NCBI GenBank assembly: GCA_005777805.1
Contig: SXLG01000020.1
Coordinates: 1 to 58,014, forward strand
Reading direction: 5' to 3'
Length of the DNA: 58,014 bases
From: Pseudomonadota bacterium
GTDB lineage: Bacteria > Desulfobacterota > Binatia > UBA12015
A program made the translations under genes and the position numbers. Below the pieces are notes generated by a model, which saw only the letters and a list, made by a program, of their open reading frames with translations, was not told where the DNA came from and ran no database searches. Position 1 is the first letter of the stretch; every line of letters starts with the position of its first letter. This document shows positions 53,509 through 58,014 of this stretch, in pieces.

Positions 53509-54566
53509 TCAGGCAGCCTCCCAGAGCGTGCGCAGGAGGACCGCGAACATTCCGTTGCGAAAGTCGATCGTGGCGCTGCCATCTATAGAGCACGACGCCG
53601 ACGACGAAGCGTCGTCCCGCCAAATCCCGAAACTTGCGCAGCCCGCGGAAGTCGGCCTCGCCGACGGTTGCTGCCGCCCTCACCTCGATACCGGCCACGG
53701 CCGAATGCCCCTGCTCCACGACGATGTCCATCTCGAAATCGTCGCGGTCACGGAAGTGGAAGAAGGCGGGGGGCTCGGCGCGCGCACTCGCCTGCCGGCG
53801 TAGTTCCTGGAGCACGAAGGTCTCCAGTATCGGGCCCAGCAACGCCCGGTCCTTGTCGAGCGTTGCGGCATCGACACCGAGCAGCGAGCAGGCAATCCCG
53901 GTGTCCGTCATGTGGAGCTTGGGTCTCTTGACCATCCGGCTCAGTCGATTCGTGTGCCAGGACGGCAGCAACTCGAGCAGGAAGATCCGTTCGAGCGACG
54001 TGACGTATTCGTGGATGGTCGGGCGGCTCACTTCGAAAAGTGCCGCCAGCTCAGCGATATTGGCCAGCCGTGCCGTCTGCGCAGCCGCCAACGCGAGCAG
54101 TTTCGGCAGGGCGTCGAGCGAACGGATGCGCGTGAGGTCGCGCACATCGCGCTGGATCTGCGCTTCGACATGATCGCGGTACCAGACACGACGCCGTGCC
54201 GGAGATCGCCGTGTCAGGGCGGCGGGATACCCGCCGCTTGCGATTCTCTCTGCCAGCCCGATCCCCGGACGTTCCGCGATCCCGGTCTTGAATCGACCGC
54301 CAAACAGCGCGTCGATGAAATGCGGTTTTATGGTGAAGACCATTCACGAACCCGACCGGATCGTTGCTCGCGGCGCGCCGGATCGCCTCGTCGTCGAACG
54401 TGACGTATCGGTAGCCACGCGGCTCCCCGACGATGCGCGCCAAGGTCGTTTTGCCGCACTGGCGCGGGCCGTGGATCAGCCGGCCGGGGTATCGCCAAGC
54501 GCCTCGCGCAGACGGGGCGCGACGTGGCACGGGCGGGGCGTGGTGGCTCGAGGCACGGCGGATCAT
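53509..54566 (-). pseudogene. AAA (P-loop)/DUF4143 ATPase, broken by a deletion and frameshift
   Basis: A member of the bacterial AAA_14/DUF4143 family of ATPases with a C-terminal nuclease-like fold. The first frame has the Walker A HGPRQCGKTTLARI and FDDEAIRRAASNDPVGFVN, then is lost. The family-like sequence resumes in another frame at FIDALFGGRFKTGIAERPG, so about 70-80 residues including Walker B are missing. It continues through the DUF4143 part (ERIFLLELLPSWHTNRLSRM) to GRRFVVGVVLY. A one-base insertion near 53584 then shifts the frame; restoring it gives the expected ending DGSATIDFRNGMFAVLLR and a stop at 53509. Not functional. Confidence 0.85.
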
Positions 54567-54578
54567 TGATCTTCCGGG

Positions 54579-54640
54579 CGGCTGAATGCAGGTCTGGATC
54601 TCGGCTGAATGTAAATTCGCAGGGCGGCTAAATGCAAGTT
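54579..54640. mobile_element. Three short repeats resembling IS21-type terminal repeats
   Basis: CGGCTGAATGCA, CGGCTGAATGTA and CGGCTAAATGCA begin at 54580, 54602 and 54625, that is every 22-23 bp. The AATG(C/T)AAATT-like tails are AT-rich. Insertion sequences of the IS21 family carry such multiple terminal repeats. No transposase is nearby, so this would be a leftover end beside the broken ATPase gene. Confidence 0.4.
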
Positions 54641-54674
54641 TACCGGGCCGCCCGGTTCGCCGTCGGGCCCGCCA

Positions 54675-55625
54675 TCAGGGCGACCCCTGCAGCGGTGAGC
54701 CCTTCGTGGCGCCCGCACGCGGCAGTACCCTCTGGACAAATCCGAGGATGGCGCGGGCCGTCGCCTCGGGGTGCTCGAGGTGGGGGTGATGGCCCGAGTC
54801 GGCGAGGCGGACCCGCTCCGCTGTCAGTGCCGCAACTCTATGGTCGATGTCGAGCGCCGCTGCCGAGAGCAGGCTCCGGCCCCCCTCGAGATAGAGCACC
54901 GGACAGTCGACCCGCTGCCAGAAGTGCGTGGCCTGGGCGGCGTAGAAGGGCTGCGGCGAGCGTGTTCGGTGCAGCGGATCGACCTTCCAGCAGCGCTCCC
55001 GGCCACTCGGACGGGTGCCGTGCAGCGCCATGTGCCGCACCGCTTCAGCCGGCCAGAGCGGGAAGTTACGCGCCAGTCGGCGCTCGGCCGCAGCGAGACT
55101 CAGCGTGCGCTGTGCGTGGTCTCGGAGCATGTCGCCCGTCAGGTCATCAATCCAGCCGGCGAAGCGCTCGGGTGCCGTGGCCGGGGTGCTGTCCGGCGGC
55201 CCGAGGCCCTCGATATTGACCAGTGCCGCGACCCGTCCGGGCTCGGTGCCGGCGTAGAGCAGGCAGGCGTTGCCGCCCATCGAGTGTCCGACCAGCACCG
55301 CGGGTTCGCCGAGCGCGCGCACGACGAAAGCCAGGTCCGCGATGTAGTCGGCGAAATGGTAGTAGCCGCCGGCCCCGACTCGATCCGAATCGCCGTGTCC
55401 GCGCCAGTCGAGGGCGACCGGGTGAAATCCAGCGCTTGCCAGATGGGGCGCGACGAAATCCCAGACGTGGGCGTGCTCCATGAAGCCGTGCGCCAGCACC
55501 ACCAGCGGACCCGTCCCGCCGTGGTCGAGCAGGTGCAGCTCGATGCTGTTCGGACCCGCGATGCGGAGATCACGCACCCCGCCTCGGGTAGCAGGGGCCA
55601 GTCTGCCCGACAGGCCCTGCCGCAC
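54675..55625 (-). CDS. Alpha/beta hydrolase
   Basis: A 316-residue alpha/beta-fold hydrolase. Seen: VVLAHGFMEHAHVWDFVAPHL (oxyanion loop), ALDWRGHGDS, the nucleophile elbow VGHSMGG (Ser at about 115), and a C-terminal SGHHPHLEHPE with the catalytic His. This is the pattern of small-molecule esterases, haloperoxidase-like and epoxide-hydrolase-like enzymes; no closer call is possible. The start is a GTG at 55625. It follows the large lipoprotein on the same strand after 102 bp. Confidence 0.88.
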   Translation of the reverse strand: MRQGLSGRLAPATRGGVRDLRIAGPNSIELHLLDHGGTGPLVVLAHGFMEHAHVWDFVAPHLASAGFHPVALDWRGHGDSDRVGAGGYYHFADYIADLAFVVRALGEPAVLVGHSMGGNACLLYAGTEPGRVAALVNIEGLGPPDSTPATAPERFAGWIDDLTGDMLRDHAQRTLSLAAAERRLARNFPLWPAEAVRHMALHGTRPSGRERCWKVDPLHRTRSPQPFYAAQATHFWQRVDCPVLYLEGGRSLLSAAALDIDHRVAALTAERVRLADSGHHPHLEHPEATARAILGFVQRVLPRAGATKGSPLQGSP

Positions 55626-55727
55626 CGGGATTCCGGCTCGCGCCCGCGTGCCCGAGGGAGTGCTTCGGTCGCCCGGTCGTGCCGTCGTGTTTCGGCCCGC
55701 GCCCGCCCGACTGCCCCTGCTGCGGGG

Positions 55728-57767
55728 CTAGGGTGTCGATCGACAGGGCGCACCGCCGCAGACGTCGACCAGCCGACCGTTCGGCTGGAGGAACTCCGAG
55801 ACCAGCACCAGCACGCGGGCCTCGTCGGCGGCCCGGCCGTGCGGGTCGCGCCCCTCACGTGGCGGCAGGTTGCCGTCGGGTGGTGGTGGCGTGACCTGGA
55901 AGTCCCAGACCACGAGCCCCGAGCCGTCCCATGGAAACTCTGGGATGGCCGGGATCCCCCAGAAGGGTTCGACCGAAGTCGATAGCCCCGGCACGAGCGC
56001 CGGCTGGCGGACCGGAGCCCCGGTCGTTCGCACCGCCATCTCGGTGGCGATATTCGCGACCTGGTGATCGCCGAAAGCCTCGAACCAGAGCACGGTGTGG
56101 TCGGGGGTGTCGGGGTAGGGTTCGCCGATGATGTGCTGGAGGTAGCCGCTGGCCTCGCCGCGGTCCCACAGCATCTGGATCAGGCCGAAGGCCAGCGTCT
56201 GGTCGAGCGGATCGGGATAGGAACTGCGGAAGAGCGTATCGAAGGGGTCGAAGTCGACACTGCGCGGGATCAGCAGGCTGTAAGCCGCTCCGCCCACGGC
56301 CATCACGGCCCGTGTCCAGTGGCGCTCCTGGGCCACGGCGGTGGTAGCGACGCCAAGAATAGCTCCTTGACTGCCGCCAAGATAGAACGCATCGCTGCCA
56401 TCGAGCGCGCTCTGCCCGTCGGCCTGAAAGGCAGGGTGCGAGCCGAATCCAGCGGGATGGCGCATCACCTCGGCAAGGAAGAGAAAATTGAGGTGCGACT
56501 GCAGCAGCCGGTCGGGCATGGTGTGGAAATCGGAGAGATCCTGCAACAGGCGTGTCGCGTGACCGATGTCGCCCGCCGACATGCCGATGAAGTCGGTGCC
56601 GCAGACCGCCATGTTGACGCTGGCCGCGAGCAATCCGATGTCGATGGCATAGGCGCCGGTGCCGAGCAGCCCGTGCCCGGCGAGCATGAGGCGGGCGGGG
56701 TTCTGTGCGCTGGCCGTGAGCGGTACCGTGCAGTAGAAATTTGCGGCGAAGCTGCCGTTGCGCATCGGCAGGGAATCGCCCCCCGCATCGTTGAGGCCGC
56801 TACCGGGTTGGCCGTCGCCGGTCAGATAGAGCGGGACCTCGAAGGTGCCGGTGACCACCCGTGCCAGCCCGACATCGCCCGCGGAGCCGACGCTGAAGGA
56901 GGGGGCCGCCGGGCCGAGCTGCGCGTGAGCGTCGTCGCGCATGTGCAGCAGACGGCGCGCGATGGATGGACCGCTGGCGACGGTGAAGTCCCACGCCAGG
57001 GTGAGGTCCTCGCGCGCCACAAAGGCCCGCGCGAGGTCGGCGAAGACGCGCTCCATCGCGTCGCGTCGGGCCTCGATGATCTCGTTGTCGGTCGGGGTCC
57101 CGTCGCGGAAAGCAAGGAAGACGGGATCCGGCTCGATCGGGGTCGCGACGTGCGCGAGTTCCGGCGCGCTGCTGGCTTCTCCGGCCGCGCCGAGCAGGCC
57201 GCGCAGGGCCACGACGTGGCGATGGCCTTCATCGAGCGCGCGTGCCGGATGGATCGTCAGCGCGCGCCGCTCGGCGGGCGTGTGCAGGTCGAGCTCGGCC
57301 CAGAAGGGCACCCGGTCCCCGTCGGTCGCATCGAGCAGGACGATCGGCGAGTCGGGCTGGAGCGAGCGGGCGATGTCGGTGCTCGGGGGCAGGAGAGCCA
57401 CGCCCTCGGCGGAGAGTTCGGGGACGAAGACCGTGATCTGCGCCACTGGGCTGAAGCCGTCCTCGCGATTCCACTGCGTCGGGTCGATCCGGACGCCACT
57501 CGCATTGGCGGGCATCGACTCGCGCACCAGCGCGACCCGGCGCCCGGTGGGGGTGGTCGAGTCGGCGCGGGTCAGGGCGTCGGAGGGGAAGGGCAGCAGG
57601 CACTCGTCGGGATCGAGGATCTCGCAGCGGTCGCCGTCTGGAGTGTCGAGATGGATGGGGGCCGGCGCGACGTTGCCGCAGGCCTGCGCGAGAGCGGCGG
57701 CAAGGGCGATCGCCAGCACGCGGTGGAGGGGAGTCGTCGGTCTGCGCGGTCGGAACAAGAGCGTCAT
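55728..57767 (-). CDS. Large lipoprotein, putative serine hydrolase (paralogue B)
   Basis: A roughly 679-residue predicted lipoprotein (signal peptide ending LAAALAQAC), homologous over its full length to the protein at 36.0-38.0 kb. Shared anchors are ECLLPFPSDALT, NREDGFSPVAQI, AWDFTVASGPS, TGTFEVPLYLTG and the Cys-containing end DVCGGAPC. Here the putative nucleophile elbow is LGGSQGA (GxSxG intact), the oxyanion segment AGHGLLGTG, and the candidate His is in AFGDHQV. Enzymatic activity is inferred. The ATG at 57767 is preceded by an in-frame GTG at 57776; neither has a strong ribosome binding site. The next element upstream is the insertion sequence at the window edge. Confidence 0.75.
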   Translation of the reverse strand: MTLLFRPRRPTTPLHRVLAIALAAALAQACGNVAPAPIHLDTPDGDRCEILDPDECLLPFPSDALTRADSTTPTGRRVALVRESMPANASGVRIDPTQWNREDGFSPVAQITVFVPELSAEGVALLPPSTDIARSLQPDSPIVLLDATDGDRVPFWAELDLHTPAERRALTIHPARALDEGHRHVVALRGLLGAAGEASSAPELAHVATPIEPDPVFLAFRDGTPTDNEIIEARRDAMERVFADLARAFVAREDLTLAWDFTVASGPSIARRLLHMRDDAHAQLGPAAPSFSVGSAGDVGLARVVTGTFEVPLYLTGDGQPGSGLNDAGGDSLPMRNGSFAANFYCTVPLTASAQNPARLMLAGHGLLGTGAYAIDIGLLAASVNMAVCGTDFIGMSAGDIGHATRLLQDLSDFHTMPDRLLQSHLNFLFLAEVMRHPAGFGSHPAFQADGQSALDGSDAFYLGGSQGAILGVATTAVAQERHWTRAVMAVGGAAYSLLIPRSVDFDPFDTLFRSSYPDPLDQTLAFGLIQMLWDRGEASGYLQHIIGEPYPDTPDHTVLWFEAFGDHQVANIATEMAVRTTGAPVRQPALVPGLSTSVEPFWGIPAIPEFPWDGSGLVVWDFQVTPPPPDGNLPPREGRDPHGRAADEARVLVLVSEFLQPNGRLVDVCGGAPCRSTP

Positions 57768-57822
57768 GCCGACCACAGCTATGTCGTCCCAGCGCCACCG
57801 TCAAAGCCCCCGGTCCCGTGCC

Positions 57823-58014
57823 TGTAGAGAGCACTGAAGATGTCCGGGTCATAAGCACTTAGAGATGTCCGCCCTACTGGCTAGGTGCGCGGATGGAGAG
57901 ATTCCGCCGTGCCGTAGCCCGGGAGACCAGGGCGATGACCAAGAGGGAAGTGATGCTCAAGGCGATCGAGGGCCGGATCACATGGATCCAGGCGGCCGAG
58001 ATCTTGGGGATCAG
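57823..58014 (+). mobile_element. ISNCY-type insertion sequence, left end (continues beyond window)
   Basis: From about 57823 (TGTAGAGAGCACTGAAGATG) the DNA changes character: lower GC and short repeats of AGATGTCCG at about 57838 and 57873. A transposase frame follows. The exact terminal repeat cannot be fixed because the other end lies outside the window. Confidence 0.6.
57893..58014 (+). CDS. ISNCY-family transposase, N-terminal fragment
   Basis: An open frame to the window edge encoding MERFRRAVARETRAMTKRE and then VMLKAIEGRITWIQAAEILG. The second part is the characteristic N-terminal helix-turn-helix of ISNCY transposases, which bind the element ends. A second in-frame ATG at 57935 is an alternative start. 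Only about 40 residues are visible, so intactness cannot be judged. Confidence 0.75.
   Translation, partial: MERFRRAVARETRAMTKREVMLKAIEGRITWIQAAEILGI

Noticed and set aside
56064..57827. 587-codon open frame on the plus strand
   Set aside because: Antisense to paralogue B of the lipoprotein hydrolase, whose lipobox and family motifs are convincing on the other strand.
1..58014. tRNA or rRNA genes, riboswitches
   Set aside because: No T-loop/acceptor pattern, rRNA-like sequence or known riboswitch core was seen by eye in the gaps. A covariance-model scan was not possible here.

Overview
This is a high-GC, gene-dense chromosomal window of about 58 kb. It looks like an uncultured deltaproteobacterial-type lineage (Myxococcota, Binatota or a relative). 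The pointers are two LLM-class (F420-type) oxidoreductases, paired acyl-CoA dehydrogenases, a HAD-IB/acyltransferase fusion, a secreted protein with myxobacterial Cys-rich CGDG...CDDGN repeats, and several large lipoproteins. The lineage call is inference; no rRNA, tRNA or CRISPR array was seen.

Layout. 1-4.3 kb: an edge-truncated esterase, a SRPBCC protein, a ketol-acid-reductoisomerase-like protein with a divergent TetR regulator, and a HAD-phosphatase/LPLAT fusion. 4.4-10 kb: a 72-bp tandem repeat, then plsB, a PBP4-type dacB with a Gly/Ala-rich tail and a D-2-hydroxyacid dehydrogenase. 10-11.1 kb: an IS1182-type transposase remnant in otherwise empty DNA. 11.1-20 kb: two adjacent acyl-CoA dehydrogenases, an aldehyde dehydrogenase, a repeat-containing lipoprotein, a NamZ/DUF1343 plus DOMON-like pair, a YheU-like protein, a pterin carbinolamine dehydratase and a CitE-like lyase. 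20-31 kb: glgA, an LLM oxidoreductase, a quinone reductase, a DUF3604 protein, hisS, tesB, an Fe-type alcohol dehydrogenase and a TauE/SafE permease. 31-34 kb: a histidine kinase and response regulator overlapping by 4 bp, followed by a fatty acid desaturase with paired direct repeats in its upstream gap. 34-43.7 kb: an acyl-CoA synthetase, a lipoprotein hydrolase, a second LLM enzyme, a Zn-dehydrogenase, two membrane proteins, a tiny basic protein, and a FliA-type sigma factor followed by a FlgM-like anti-sigma factor. 43.7-48 kb: a nitrilase-family amidase and two MoeA genes, the second fused to a periplasmic-binding-protein-like domain. 48-58 kb: a large Cys-repeat surface protein, an aminoglycoside-phosphotransferase-fold kinase, an FKBP isomerase, a decayed AAA/DUF4143 gene, IS-like repeats, an alpha/beta hydrolase, a paralogue of the lipoprotein hydrolase, and the start of an ISNCY-type transposase at the right edge.

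Themes. Lipid and acyl-CoA metabolism dominates: PlsB, the LPLAT fusion, the desaturase, TesB, the acyl-CoA dehydrogenases, the acyl-CoA synthetase and the CitE-like lyase. Cell-envelope and secreted proteins come second. The most interesting regulatory units are the FliA/FlgM pair, where similarly spaced sigma-28-like motifs precede both genes and no flagellar structural genes are in the window, and the two-component system next to a desaturase. Short intergenic repeats and hairpins are frequent, and the right end carries several decayed mobile-element traces.
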